A DNA stretch of 64,000 bases from assembly GCF_965363235.1 (NCBI RefSeq), contig NC_134845.1, forward strand, positions 27,096,524 through 27,160,523, written 5' to 3'. Under the pieces are notes generated by a model. The model made no database searches. It worked only from the letters and a program-made list of their open reading frames with translations, and was not told where the DNA came from. Of this stretch, positions 10,851 to 25,800 are shown in pieces. Both the position numbers and the translations under genes were made by a program. The stretch is from Mytilus galloprovincialis (Eukaryota > Mollusca > Bivalvia > Mytilida > Mytilidae). Every line of letters begins with the position of its first letter. Position 1 is the first letter of the stretch.

Positions 10851-13800
10851 GTGTGATTATCTTATGCTTAGCTCAAGCTCAAAATGACAGAATTAGGGAA
10901 AGCAGATTTTGGTGTTAAAACTTTCTTTGCTAAAAGTCATCCAAATGACAAATGTGGATCTAATGGACTTCCATTGACTCCAAACTCAATAAAAATACTG
11001 GGTCGATTTCAAGGACTGACAACTATACATCATCCAAGGTTGTGTAGATATATAGATATCAGTAAAGGCAGGCATGGTAAGAATTGTCTCAAATTGGAAA
11101 ACATTTATGAATATAAGCATTGATAAGGAGAACTTTGTAATATAATTGTAAGTGTCCACTAAGGACCAGAGATAGTGATAGGTGTATCTACATACATATC
11201 CACTCTTTTCATATCTTGAATATTACCTTCATAACTATCATTGTACCTTTCTCATTGACAAGTGTCTATTATATAGTCCAAACTAAGAAATTAAATATTC
11301 TGCAAAAACAATTGGTATTTATATGTAAAAAAAAGGGAATTTCATAATATACATTTATTATAGCTCTGGATTAAATAGTATTTATGTAATTATAAATGGC
11401 ATTGCAAGTAGTACATGTATTTCTTATTGTTTTTTATTTTATTTGCAAATTTATATTTCAGAAAGATTAATAGTTGTATCAGAATATTATAAAGATAACT
11501 TACTTAAAATTGGCAAAACAGGAAAATATGGAAGGTAAGAAATAAGAGAAAAGAAAATAACAATGTTTGAAATAAGAAGGATTTGTAATCATGTTACAAT
11601 AGTCAGTTGTAATATATATAAAAGCAAATTATCACGAAGCTAAAACTGTCAAATGTACCTATCCCTATAAAATTATCTTTCATTTACACAATTAATCTCT
11701 TAACTGAAATCAAATAGATATGTAGAAGTCTATAAGCCTGCTTTGTTGTGCATAGAATAAGTTTCAACCAATTATTATTTTTCTTTACAAATCCTGCAAG
11801 AAACAATGGGTTATTTACAACTGATTTTCACTGTCAAAGGAGACTTAATATGTTAAACTTTACGTTTTTGTGTATGATATATGTACATGCATATATTTAA
11901 TTGCAGTGTTGAAGAATTGCTGACCTTGGCATATGAAGTGCTAGAGGGTTTGGTGTATCTCAATAGGAAATCCATTACACACAGAAACTTGTCTAAATCT
12001 AATATATTATTTGATACAAAGGTAAATTTATTCATTGTTTGTTTTTGAAAAAATATTGGGATATTATGATTTTGTTCAGTGTTACATGGGATGGTATAAA
12101 TCAAATCAAAGGAGATCTAGAGAAGGTGTATGCAAAAATGAGACAGCAACCTATCATAATGTTTACCAATCAAATATTCAATTTGCTAGTTTATTTTATC
12201 TGTTGTGGAATTTGAAGCAACATTTATAAAAACCTTTATACTTTATAGTCATTTCTACCTAATAACTCACTGTGCTTAAACGGCTGTGGGTAACTTAAGT
12301 TACCCACAGCCCAAGATGGAGCCGCCTTGCGTCGGTTAGGGACTTCTCTTCTCTTCTATAGAATAACAATAACATGGATGCATCAATTAAACCACTGAAT
12401 TAAAAAGTTGTATTAATCGTGTAGGGAAACCTCTAAACTTAACAGGTGATTAAATTCTACAAAATAAACGATCACAGCACGATTTGAAAAAAATGCTTAG
12501 GCTGTCCGTAACTAAAAAACAACTTGTCCGTAACTTTTTTCATTATACCAATAGGAATGTCCGTAACTTTTAAAGAATCGACATACGTGGATGTAATGTT
12601 TTACTTATGATAGAGATTGCATGGAATACATAATCAGAAATGAAGTAGATCCTTAATATGATATAATTCATTTGAATTAGAATGGAAGACAAAATTGGGA
12701 TTAATATGAAAAAAATAACGATAAATCCGTTAAACTCGGGTCTGATTTTTTATAACGTCTGGATACCCAAATCTCCCAGTTCGGAGGGTGGTTTCCTACC
12801 ATTGCAGATAATCTGTTGAAACATCAATTTGATTTTTGTTTTTGAACAAGTAGACTACACAAGTATTTTTTTACACATGCATGTGGCGTGTATGCCCTTA
12901 CTGATTTTCTGCCAGCAATGACAAGAGTAGATCATGCGTAAATCCGGGATTTTTTTTATTTTTTTTGGGGGGGGGGGGGGGCAAAATTGCCCAATCACAT
13001 GACAATTATCAAAGGTTCAGCCAAAAACGATTATATTCAAAAGACATTCATTTCCATTGATTTTTAAAAAAATCACTTAATTCTAAGTCCAATGACATAA
13101 CGATTCAATTAGAATTTATAGTGGCCTGTTGCATTCGATGCTCGAAATTTATAGATTTGCAGTAAATGAGAAAACTTGAAGAAAGGACATTTTGTAAAAA
13201 TGTATAAAACCTAGTTTTACAGCTAGCTGCACATTTCACTTGTATGCAAGTTGCATTAAATTTCTTTAAATTGAACTAAACTAAAAGACACAATAGTTAA
13301 AATTCAGTGACATAAAAGGAATAGAGCAATCAACATAGTGTAACAATTAGAAATAGTATATGAAAATATAAATAACTAAGACAACAGGGTAATTTAATAG
13401 TTTAACAATCCCTGATAACATACAAAGAGAATAAAAAAAACAACAACATGGAAACGTATTCAAAAAAACATAACACTATAACTTACTAGTGGGATGTATA
13501 AATACCTAGCCGCGTCAAAGAGTATTCATCAAAATACACATAAAAAGAAACAGAGGTGAAAATAAACCGCAAACATATAATTAAACTAAAAAAATTAAAG
13601 AGTATGACAAAGCCATGGTGCGAATCGAAAACGTCGATAAGACGCATATCAGTTAATAAAAGTTCAAACCATAACCAGGATCGAGTACCACAAATCCCAC
13701 ATAAAACCTCTGTGGTGTAAGTATGATGCGTTAATAAAATCACATTTGGTGGTGAATGAGTAGTACAAACGGCCGTGAAGGTTACAAATATGATGTTAAT

Positions 13801-16800
13801 TGTCTTCTAATTGTTGAAATTATAATTCTTAAAATTTTAAATCAAAAGTTATCCACATCTGAAAATAAAGTTACGGACAGTCTGCTTAGTTTCAATCAAA
13901 AAGTTACGGACGTCTTATGCATTTTTTTAAGTTGGCCTTGCGCTTTAGTGAACTCTATATTAACAAAATTATGTTAATTGTTAGTTATTTCTTTATTCAA
14001 TAATCCTATAAATATTTACATTCTGCATTAAAAACGTTGCAAAAGGTACATTTTGTATGAATTAAATATCAACGATTTTAGAGTCCGCCATCTTGGGCTG
14101 TGGGTAACTTAAGTTACCCACAGCCGTTTAAGCACAGTGATAACTGATGTGTCTTTGCATTTTGACAGGACTGAATTATAATTGTCAAGGCCAAATTTGA
14201 GAATCAATGGATTTATATTTAGACAATAATGGAATCATTCTTGCAATAAAAGTTAAGATATGGAGCTGTTGTTATAATAATATTGAAGTTGAGTTTTTGT
14301 TTAAACCTTTGAAAATCTATCTCTTTAATCAAATCGCAATAATATGTCCTCTTAAAATTTCTAAAGACAAAACTATTTAAGGTAAACTCTGCCTGATTGG
14401 AACCCTAATTTAGATACTAGAACTAGGTATGTGTTTTCAGAATGACAGAATGTATCATTTCAGTCATACCTATACCAAATTAAATGAATGCATCTTTTCT
14501 CAGGGTAATGTGAAGTTGTCAGAGTATGGATTGTATCATGTCACAGAATATGGTGCAAATGTTTCATTTCCAATAGGGTAAGTAGCTGCATTCATTATGC
14601 ATGTAACTTGTAGGAGAGTTGGTATTTCTATCCATTCTTCCTTTCATTCATGCATCCATACCTCTATTTTGTATATATTGTTTTTTTTCTTAACTTATGT
14701 ATCTGCAACTTATTTTGAATAAAATGACAAAATTTTGTGAAACTTTCACTGGTTCTTTTGCACCTCTTGTTTGATTTTTCATTTGAATAATTTTTTTGAT
14801 TTTATTTTTGGGGAGAGGGGGTGTTACTATTGTATTAATGACATGGATTAGGTTTATCTGAACAATAAAGTACATATTTATATCACTTCTTCAACCAAAC
14901 CCCAAATCTGAATTTATTGAAATTTTCTCAGAATCTTTACCATATAATATCACTGTGCACCTCCTCATTGTGCTTTTGTTCAAATTTATTTTCAAGGGAC
15001 AGTATTTTATTTTATGAGTTTTGTGCACAGTCCCCCTAGCTTCAAATCGAGGTGCTGTAAGCAGTGTTATTTTCAGGGCAGTTTTATTTTCACAAAAAAA
15101 TAATTATTTAAGAAAACCATTTGTCAATGTACTCATCAGAAAAATCATTTTCACTCAATAGATGATTTTAGATTTTTTTCAAATCAAATGATGTAAGACT
15201 GACTGTACTTGTACACTGTGACCTGTTGTGGTCATATTGGATTTATTTGATTTATTCATCATTTTAAATAAAAGCAGAGTTCATTTTCTGTTATACTTTT
15301 TTTCTCTTCTTTTTGGTTGAATGTTCCAAATTTAATCTTAGTATATCATGAAATTTAAAAAGACGTCAAAGCTAGTGTTTACTTTTTAGCTCACCTGGCC
15401 CAAAGGGTCAAGTGAGCTTTTCTCATCACTTTGGGTCCGTCGTCCGTCGTCGTTGTTAACTTTTACAAAAATCTTCTCCTCTGAAACTACTGGGCCAAAT
15501 TTAACCAAACTTGGCCACAATCATCATTGGGGTATCTAGTTTAAAAATGTGTCCGGTGACCCGGCCAAGCAACCAAGATGGCAGCCATGGCTAAAAATAG
15601 AACATAGGGGTAAAATGTAGATTTTGGCTTATAACTCTGAAACCAAAGCATTTAGAGCAAATCTGACACGGGGGTAAAATTGTTTATCAAGTGACGATCT
15701 ATCTGCCCTGAAATTTTCAGATGAATCGAACAACCGGTTGTTTGGTTGCTGCCCCTGAATTGGTAATTTTAAGGAAATTTTGCTGTTTTTGGTTATTATC
15801 TTGAATATTATTATAGATAGAGTTAAACTGTAAACAGCAATAATGTTCAGCAAAGTAAGATCTCTTAAGGAGTAATTGCCCTTTATAGTCAATTTGTAAC
15901 AATTTTCATTAGTTTTTACAAAATATTTCCCCCTGGAACTAAAGGGCGAAGTTCATTATAGATAGAGAAAATTGTAAGTAGCAAGAATGTTCAGTAAAGC
16001 AAGATCTACAAACACATCAACATCACCAAAACACAATTTTGTCATGAATCCATCTGACGACCTGTTTTCTTTGTTTGATATGCACATAGACCAAGGTGAG
16101 CGACACATGCTCTTAAGAGCCTCTAGTTAATGTATATGTTTTAAGAACTTCATTTGTGTATACAGACTTCCAGAGTACATGCCACCTGAAGTATTATGTG
16201 ATTGTCCAATAGAAACAGATGAACATGCTGACACAGAAACTGTAGTTACAGATCCATGTGGCCCTAAAACAGACGTCTGGTCTCTGGGGGTTATCTTATT
16301 AGAAGTTTTCACTGTAAGTTTGTGTTAAGTACACAGTATATAATTAGAAACATTCCATACCTTCCATTTATTGAAATATTGGGTAGATGGTTAAATAATT
16401 TACCTTTAGCAAGAAAGATCAAATTGAAAACTTTGAATTGTCTCCCCTTCTTCACTTAGTTACCATTGCAGATTCTTATGCTTAAACATGAAAAAGTAGA
16501 TCTGATATAAAAAAAAAAAGATATATTATGCTATAAAAAAAATCATAATTTTGATACATGTACCTCTTTTTGCATTTGTTATTATCTATTGTGGTTATTG
16601 TTTCATCACAGCATATTTTTTCAAAATTTAAAAAAGTTAACTCTTTCTTCTATATTATGGTAGGGATTTTTAAGTACACACCAAAAGAATAGTATTGTCT
16701 CCACTCCCTAGAACTCTGACAGATAGTCATCTTCAATGAAATTGACCAACTTCAAGTATGAAAACTTTTTAAACCTCACTAATCAAAATTTGAGATTTCA

Positions 16801-19800
16801 TAAACTGAAGAAGATAGTTGTTTTAAATGTCTGTGTCATTTTGGTCTCTTGTGGACAGTTGTCTCATTGGCAATCATACCACATCTTCTTTTTTTATATT
16901 TGTAATATAGTTTAAAAAAACAATTGAATAATATTTGAAAGTAAAAAAAGTAATAATCCAAATAAATGTCATGATAATGTAAGATTTTTAATTATCTAAT
17001 AGGATATAATAATGCCAGATTTATTTTTTTTTAATTTCAGAATGTTGATTTATGGGAAGGTCTGTCTAATCCACAGAAAATATATAGGACAGTAGAGTTC
17101 TTAAATGAAGGTAAAGTATCAATTATCATGTACAAAAATATATTTATAGTCGCTACATTACATTGTAGCTGCAGAAAGTATGTCATCCTTAAAACGTAAG
17201 GTTATTTTTGTTGTCATGAGAATTTTTTCTTCAATCAAACCCGACATAGAGTCGAAAGAAAAAATATAGCAAAATCAACACACCGTTTAGCTTATAGAAG
17301 CCAAAAACTGTCTTACTTAAATTCCAAGTTTCATATTTTCTTGAAACTGGTCAGTTCAGGTTAAGATGTATCTGAAAATAATTGACATTTGTTAAGATAT
17401 AAACTACTCTATTTAGTTGTACTGTATATCTCACATCTAATTTTATTCATATTTAGGTCAACTTTATTTCTGCCTTTGTGATTTAGTTAATTAATAAGTT
17501 ATTTACATGTATAATAGCTCTTTATAGAGATTGAGTGAATTGACCAGTGAAAAAAAATTGGCGCAAGTCTGACTTACAAAAATCAATGTATTTTTTGCTA
17601 ACAAATGATAATATATATAGTTACTCTAAAAGTGCAACAAATAAAAGTTGTTCATGTGTCTATTTAAGATGTTGAGTTAGAATTTTTAAGGAGAGGTACC
17701 ATACACTAATAAACCTGGTGAACATATAAAAAAGAAGATGTGGTATGATAGCCAAAGAAGTAACTCTTCACAAGAGTCCCCCAAAATATTTGGCACATGT
17801 ATGTTACTGTCGATTTTATAAAAAATAAATATATAACGGATAACACATCCTTTATTCACTTTTCTTTGTGGGATTATTATGTTTCAAATGAAAATTTGCC
17901 TTCTTTATGGAGGTTATTAACATGATATTATGGATTTTAGGAAAACATCCTTTTGACTTTTATACAGAAGAATACAGCTTACAGGATAAAATTAAGGTAC
18001 AGTTGTTTCTTTAATGCAATGTCATAAGCTGCTTTGAAAAAATGTGGCTTTAGAATTTGACTTAACTAACCTGTGTAAATATGATGAAATACCATTAACG
18101 CCTTCAGATAAATGATATTGTTTTGCTAATAATTACAAAATTACAAATACATATAATTAACAATCGACTGTTTCATTGGAGTTGATATAAATGGTACTTG
18201 TACTTGCAATAAAACTACCAAATCATTTTAATGATATTGAAAGTAAGGTGGAAAGTGTTTCTTTTTTATCCCATACTTTTATGTATTTGCAGGTTTTGCC
18301 AGAAGGAGTTCTAGATTTCCTAAGAAACTGTTTAACTGTAAATTCTAAAGAAAGGTTAGAATTTATATTTATAAGTAAAAAAATGTCCAACAATTATAAC
18401 AAGCTATTGTTTGCTTTATGTAGATTATGAATGGAACTTATATTAGATTTTGTTATGTTGTTCTGTTAGGTTGAATACATATCTGCTATGTCTAAAACAT
18501 ACCATCAATTAATAATCTGTATGTTTAAAGTTAGGATTTTGAATGTCAATATGTTTCATAAACATTTGCATTTTTAGTACCTGCTAACTTGAATGATCTT
18601 TACATATTTGCAATATTTTATCTGTACATATCAATTAAAGTCAGAAAATTTGTAAAATAAAAGTATGCACAATATGGAGAAGTCTGTAATATCGTAAAAA
18701 GGTTTAAGAATATAAACATCAGTTTCTGCATATGAATGACCTAAATTTTAAACAAGAATGATATGAGTGACTAAATTATTGTATCAAGGTTTATTTCAGG
18801 AATAACTAATGATATAACATTATTTAGCATTTCATATCAAAGAGTGTTTTTTTCTACAGACCATCTCCAGAAAGTTTATTACAGCATAAGATCTTCAGTG
18901 AACATAATGCTAATAAAGTAAGATTTGTTCTACCAATAATTGTATAAGCTAACACTTAAACTTTTCCCACTATAAATCTGTGTCTTGACTAAAACCTATT
19001 TTGGCCAGACTCTGAACTGGAAGATGAATACATGGTAAAGGGCAAAATATGTAGATATCAATCCATTGTCACATAAAAGCTAAAATAGACATTCAGAGGT
19101 CATCAAGAGAGAAACATGTATACTAAAACCCAGCTTTAAGATACTCTCTGTCTGTGACACATGAATAAATTAACAGTTCTGCTATCAACATCATATTTTT
19201 TCATTGACAAAATGAAGCTCTACAAAATTTGTTTAAACCAAATGGTATTTGAACTGGAAACCTGTCTGACATAACTCTATGCAAACGAGAAACTAGTTTC
19301 AACTCTGAACTGGAAAAATCCAGACTTAGAATTGCTAGATGTCAGATTAGTTTTTGAATTCAACTTTTTCTTTTTCTGTTATGTCCAAAGTTGGAACTTA
19401 AATGCATTCAAAGTATTACATTTTAGACTTTTTAGTTATCAAAGAGAAAATATTACTTCCTTGCAGGGGTATATAATAACAGTTGTAAGAGATCTTATTT
19501 TATTTTTTAGAAGCCATATAAGAATGGATTTAGAATGTTTACAGTTCAGTTAAGGAGCAAAGATCTTGAGTTGTCTCCTTATGATGAAAATGGATACACT
19601 GAAGGTACTTGACTATCCTTATGTTAAACTACATAAAGAATACCAAATATTATTTCCAAAGTTTAAAACTAGCTGGATACACCTTATCCTATTTGTCTGC
19701 CCTTACTTGACATCACAATGATTCCTGTAAAATTTTGATGTCATAATACAAAATATCTGACGCCACAAGGGAAAATTGATGGTTGTATGACTTCAATAGT

Positions 19801-22800
19801 TCAAGTGGATCAGACTCGGTTCAACAGGGACAGATTTCTAAATAGAAATAAGGTGTGTTGGCACATGGTATTATACTAGCCTCAAGTGAAGGAAATTGTG
19901 GAAACCAAAGACTTTAAATTTTATATTAGCTGCTTCTCAGCCAAATGTCTGATGTCCAAGCATTTTTGTCATTGAGCAACTGCAACCTAAGCAGCATTAC
20001 ATGGAAGAATGGTATCTGTACAGGAAAAAGTGATTTGTACTTGCATTTTCCTCAAAAACTACTATAAATTTTTAATGTCAGATGGTAAAATTAAACTCTA
20101 AATGAGAATTGAAATGTTTAGATGGGTCTTTAAAAGAAAATACACAGTAGATATTAGATATGTAAAATATGCCATTTGAATAGGTCAGAAATAAAAAAAC
20201 TGACAACATGTGATGATTTTTAACTTATCAATATTTTTTGTAGATCATTTATCAGAAAGAAGTATGGATGAGGTGTACTACCTCTGGAGGTTGGCTGGCG
20301 GAGATTTAGAGGGAGTTCTCAAGTCACAGGGTCTAGTCAAAACAAAACCACCTGTAACATTAATACCAAAGTAAGTCAGAGTAATATTTTTTGTCAAAAC
20401 ATGTGAAACAAACTTTGTACTTAAATGCTGTCTAAAATGTTTAGCAGAATTTTGATTTATGTAAATTTCATAGGTTTTTAAACAAATACAATTAAGTTAA
20501 GAATTTTGTAACTTTTCTTGTGTTTTGAACAACTTCAAAATGTGCCACGCCAATACTGTGATGCTATAAAGTTGTCATATATATAAAAAAAAAAAAAAAA
20601 CAAACAACTGTGACAAAAAAATATAAAATACTTTTTACACAATTTATTTCAAATTTTACAGTTTTTGCACTGGTGATGGTGATGTATTTGGACAGAAAAG
20701 AGATAGAGCCGAGTTACTGGACAACACTATTGTAGTACTATCTCAGGAACAACTTAGAAATGTAAGAGAAAATTATATATTTAACCAACAATTTATGAAT
20801 GCAATTTGTAATGTTTTCAAAATACACTTCAAAATATTATAATATAAAGTAGGAAAAGAGGAATAGCAAATGTCCTAGATGTATGGTGATAAATACTTGC
20901 TACTGTAAAGAATGAATATTCATTACTACTGTAAACAATGAATATTCATTACTTCTGTAAAGAATGAATATTCATTACTTCTGTAAAGAATGAATATTCA
21001 TTACTTCTGTAAAGAATGAATATTCATTCAGTTGACTTTGGTAGGCAAATATTTTCATATCTTAATAGACACTATATCTTTTGTTTGTATAATTTTGAAT
21101 TCAGCCATAGCTTATTATATTTTGAAATGTTTGGGAAATTCTGCCAGTATTTTCTAATGAATTGTTGACCATCAGTAATTTTGGAATTAAAATATAATTA
21201 TATTATTTGTAGAGACTATCAGAGGTTGACGAGAAAGCATATTACCCACTAATTCACACAGATGATGAGTAAGTCACTTATAATAATTGTTCCATTATAA
21301 TAATGTCCACCATGCAAGATGCATTCTCTGATTTTGAAATATTTTCTTATTTCGTACCATATTCCTTATACATTTTCACAGTTTAAAACAAATATGTTTG
21401 ATTCTTTGAAAATAAGCATAATTTTACATGTTGTACTTTTTAATATTTATTTGGTTACATTTACTTTGGTCTCGTTTGCTATCATATCACATCTCCTTAT
21501 GTTTATATGTATTATGTTCTACAAACAGTATGACAGAATTTAAGAGAATGCCTAAATCCTCAAGTGCTGCTGACTTGTTAGAAACAGCCAGTCTGCCATT
21601 AATTATCAGGGAAAAGGATGTAGAATACCAGGTAGGTACATTATAATATTGTATGTAAATATTTATTGTTGTTAAATACTAGAGCTATATGGTCATAGTA
21701 ACAAATAAAAAAAATCCCTAACAGCTGCTTATTTCGACCAATTAGTTGAACAGACACCATTCTGTCTGACATGATTTTTTTGTGGAGCCTGCAACTTTTG
21801 TTGCAGAAAGCTTGACATAGGGATAGTGATCCGCGGCGGAGGCAGCATTAGCTTACTTCTCAAAAGCTTATATTTTAGAAAGTATAAGACCTGGATGCTT
21901 CATACTTTGTATATAGATGCCTCATGTAACGAAGTTTCCGTCAGTCACATGTCCAATGTCCTTGACCTCATTTTCATGGTTCAGTGACTACTTGAAAAAA
22001 AAAGTTAAGATTTTTTGTCATGTTAAGATCTCTTATTATAAGTAATAGCTATAACTAGGATAACTATATTTGGTATGTGCCTACCTTGCAAGGTCCTCAT
22101 GCCCGTCAGACAGTTTTCAGTTGACCTCGACCTTAGTTCATGGATCAGTGAACAAGGTTAAGTTTTGGTGGTCAAGTCCATATCTCAGATACTATAAGCA
22201 ATAGGTCTAGTATATTTGGTGTATAGAAGGACTGTAAGGTGTAATTGTCCAACTGGCAGGTGTCATCTGACCTTGACCTCATTTTCATGGTTCAGTGGTT
22301 ATAGTTAAATTTAATGTATTTGTCTGTTTTTCATATACTGTATGCAATAGGTCTACTATATTTGGTGTATGGAATGATTGTAAGGTGTACATGTCTAGCT
22401 GGTAGGTGTCATCTGACCTTGACCTCATTTTCATGGTTCAGTGGTTAAAGTTAAGTTTTTTGAGTTTGGTCTTATTATCTAACACTATATGCAATAAGAC
22501 AACTATATTTGGTGTATGGAAATATTTTATGATCTATATGTTAGTCGCTCAGATTTAATTTGACCTTGACCTCATTTTACGTTTCATTGCTCAGTGTTAA
22601 GTTTTTATGTTTTGGTCTGTTTTTCTTAAACTATAAGCAATAGGTCAACTATACTTGTTGTATGGAAGAATTGTTAGCTGTACATGTCTGCCTGACATGG
22701 TTCACCTGACCTTGACCTCATTTTCATGGTTCATTGGTAAATTTTTAGTTTTCTGGGTTAATGTCAAGTTTATGTGATAGTTGTAATAAAGCTTTATATT

Positions 22801-25800
22801 TAGGACTATCAACATAATATCAATGATTAGTGAAGAAGGCAAAACATTTCAGTGTGTGCACTCTTGTCTCAAATACATGTATAACAATAATATCACCAAA
22901 TGTTGAATTTTAAAAGAGGAGTAATGTTTAAGCTATAATGAAAAGCATGATATAGTAAGAGCTATATCATAAGTTACAAATCTTTTTAAATATGAATTGA
23001 AAAATTCACAGGACCTCTTTAATCAATTGCTTGTTCCACATAGTGTAAACTCATTGTATATTCCTGCTGCTAGTGAACTTATCCCCAGAATGCTTGTTCA
23101 TAGAGGATTTTTTTGTGAAATGGTAGAGAAGTAATCAGTGTTTATTACTTTTAACTCTTTATTGGATGATTTTCTTTTTGAGATACTTTAAGGTGCATAT
23201 ACATTTATACTTGATAAAATGTTTCATCAAAAGCAAATAGAGATTTTATTGCTATGAAATTTGAAATACATGTACCCATATCATAATTATTCATTTTGTT
23301 TTTAGTAATGTCTATTGTATTTTATTAAATATTAGACATATAACATCTTCATGACTCTTTCAATTTAGTTTCACAGAGTGATATTATATGAGAGGTTGTT
23401 GAAAGCCTACCCCTATACAAGAGCAAGGGTATGGAAGGAAGCAAGAACAGACATACCTCCCCATGTCAGAGCACATGTTTGGGCTGCTATACTAGAAGTT
23501 GAGGTTTGTTTATATACTTCATTAAAAGAGATAAATGAAAAAGAAAAATCCTTTGAATTTTGAGAAAGGTATCCTAATCTTTTACTCAATGCATTTACAA
23601 AATTTACAGTATTTTTAAACCATTAACTTTTAACAGTGACTAACATTAGAAAAGAGACAGAAGTGAAGAAAAACATAGTTTATGATGGTAAAAATTCTGA
23701 ATAAGGCCTTTGGCCAAAACATTGAGCCTATTACAATAACTTTTGAAAAAAGTATAAAATATTTCCACTCATAAATGTATTATTTTTGTTGTAGGGGGAT
23801 ATTCATAGTTTGTACAGTTCTATTGACAAAGAAACTGCCACTCCTACTGATAGACAGGTACTATTCAATAATGAATGTTATTATAATATATCAGGAACAT
23901 TAAACTGCTTGCATCTTTATCAAAATGACATGTTATTCATAGATATTTTAGACAGACTTTTTCTATGATGACCAATAATACTAGTATGAAGAAAATGGTT
24001 TTACTTCCTGAAATAACTGACAAACACTTAATTAATGTAAATGTACAGGTGTTTGATACCAGGTACCTGGACCACTCAGATACCAATATGTCATTGTGCA
24101 TCTTTAACTGTATGTGTATCTTTAGTATGAATATCAATATTACTTATTGTTATAGTTTTGTCTATATGCCTGCGTGTCTGCTGAGTCCTGGCTGATGCCC
24201 TTGAGTGCTAAAAAAGATGATAAAGTATTGTTGTTTGCATTTGTATTGCTAAAGTTTTTTTTACTGTAATAATAATGTGAGCTAATATTTAGATTTATGA
24301 ATTTTGTGATAATTGACAGATTGAGGTAGATATTCCAAGATGTCATCAGTACCACCAGCTTCTATCATCACCTACAGCACATGCTAAGTTTAAACGAGTT
24401 TTAAAGGCATGGGTTTACTATAATCCACAATATGTGTATTGGCAAGGATTAGACTCACTATGTGCTCCTTTCTTAGCTCTCAACTTTAATGATGAAGGTA
24501 TATATATTAATCATATTTTTTTGGGTGTATATGCTCTGAATTCTTTGTGGTGACAGAGATAAGAGATGGATGTACTTAATTCATACAAAAAAAAATCTGT
24601 TGCAACATTTCAATCACAATTTCACATTGTTTATAATCTTCCATTACAATTTTGACTCGAGTCATTATCAAGCAACTATTTCTATTTGTTTTTTCTTTGC
24701 TTGACATGGAATTCTGTATTCAATCATTTTTTGAAAAAATATTTTATTAATAATTGGTTATGTGCATTAATTATTTTTTACAATAACTTGACAATGGGAA
24801 AAGTGTTTAATTTGATTTGACTTGATCTGAATCTGTATTCAAAAAAAAGAAAAGGACAAGGACAATGATCAGATTAAGGTCAAACATTAATTTGAGTACT
24901 CAAAGAGATATAAGTTTTCACGAGTTAAAAGGAGATCTGTGTAAAACATAAACAAGAAGTTTTGTCAAGTCAGCATCTTTTTGATTTCCCTAAAAAAATG
25001 TTATTGAATAAAAAGTGCTTTTTAATTTTAAAATTTAGAACTTTGCGCATTACTAGCATTGGAATAAAGTAATGGTTTTGTCCATTCATATACAACAATA
25101 TCTGCAAAATGGAGAGGCCATCTTATATCTATATACATCTTCATATTTCTTTTTGTCTAGAAAAAAATAAGGTTGAGAAGCTATGTCTAATACATTGTAC
25201 TTTTATTGTTATAATTTTGAAAAGAAATTTAGATTTAGCCAGTGGAACATAGTAAAAAATATATATAATTGATATTTGTAGCATTAGCTTTTTCCTGTCT
25301 CCAAGCCTTTATTCCAAAGTATTTACATAATTTCTTCATGAAGGATAACTCTGCTGTTATACAAGGTAATTTATGTGTACAATTTTCATATTTGATTGCT
25401 TAAATTTAAATAAAGCTTTCAACAATGAGCAAATCTTAAACTGTAAGCTATAAAATGTAAAACTATTCATAGATCATTTTTTTGAAGATTTTGTAAAAAA
25501 AAGTAAGAAAGTAACCATGTTTTGTCATTCTTTTTAAATTCAATGAGGATATGATATATTACTGACAATATACTGGTAATTGTTGCAATGTGTTTACTTT
25601 AATACAATTATTTTTTAGCATCTGTATATGAGATATGAAGTACTGTGCATTCATTATTATTCGTTGGATACACATTTTCGTGGATTTTGTGGTCACCACA
25701 AAACCATGAATTCAAATGTCCAACGGATTACAAATTGTGTATAGGAGTTTATATGCAGACTATTTAAAACCACAAAATCACAAATATCCACGTAAATTTG

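Noticed and set aside
12967-12981. G-runs (also 32654-32674 and 56547-56563) as regulatory G-quadruplexes
   Set aside because: Simple homopolymer tracts; two lie in or at mobile elements and nothing ties them to a gene control region.
13486-13743. 85-codon minus-strand frame in the 12.3-14.1 kb transposon
   Set aside because: No transposase motifs; the sequence looks like an older non-coding mussel repeat carried inside the element.
15629-15892. Minus-strand frames in repeat family B, also 2374-2574
   Set aside because: The same frames recur in inverted copies of a non-coding dispersed element and show no protein similarity I recognise.
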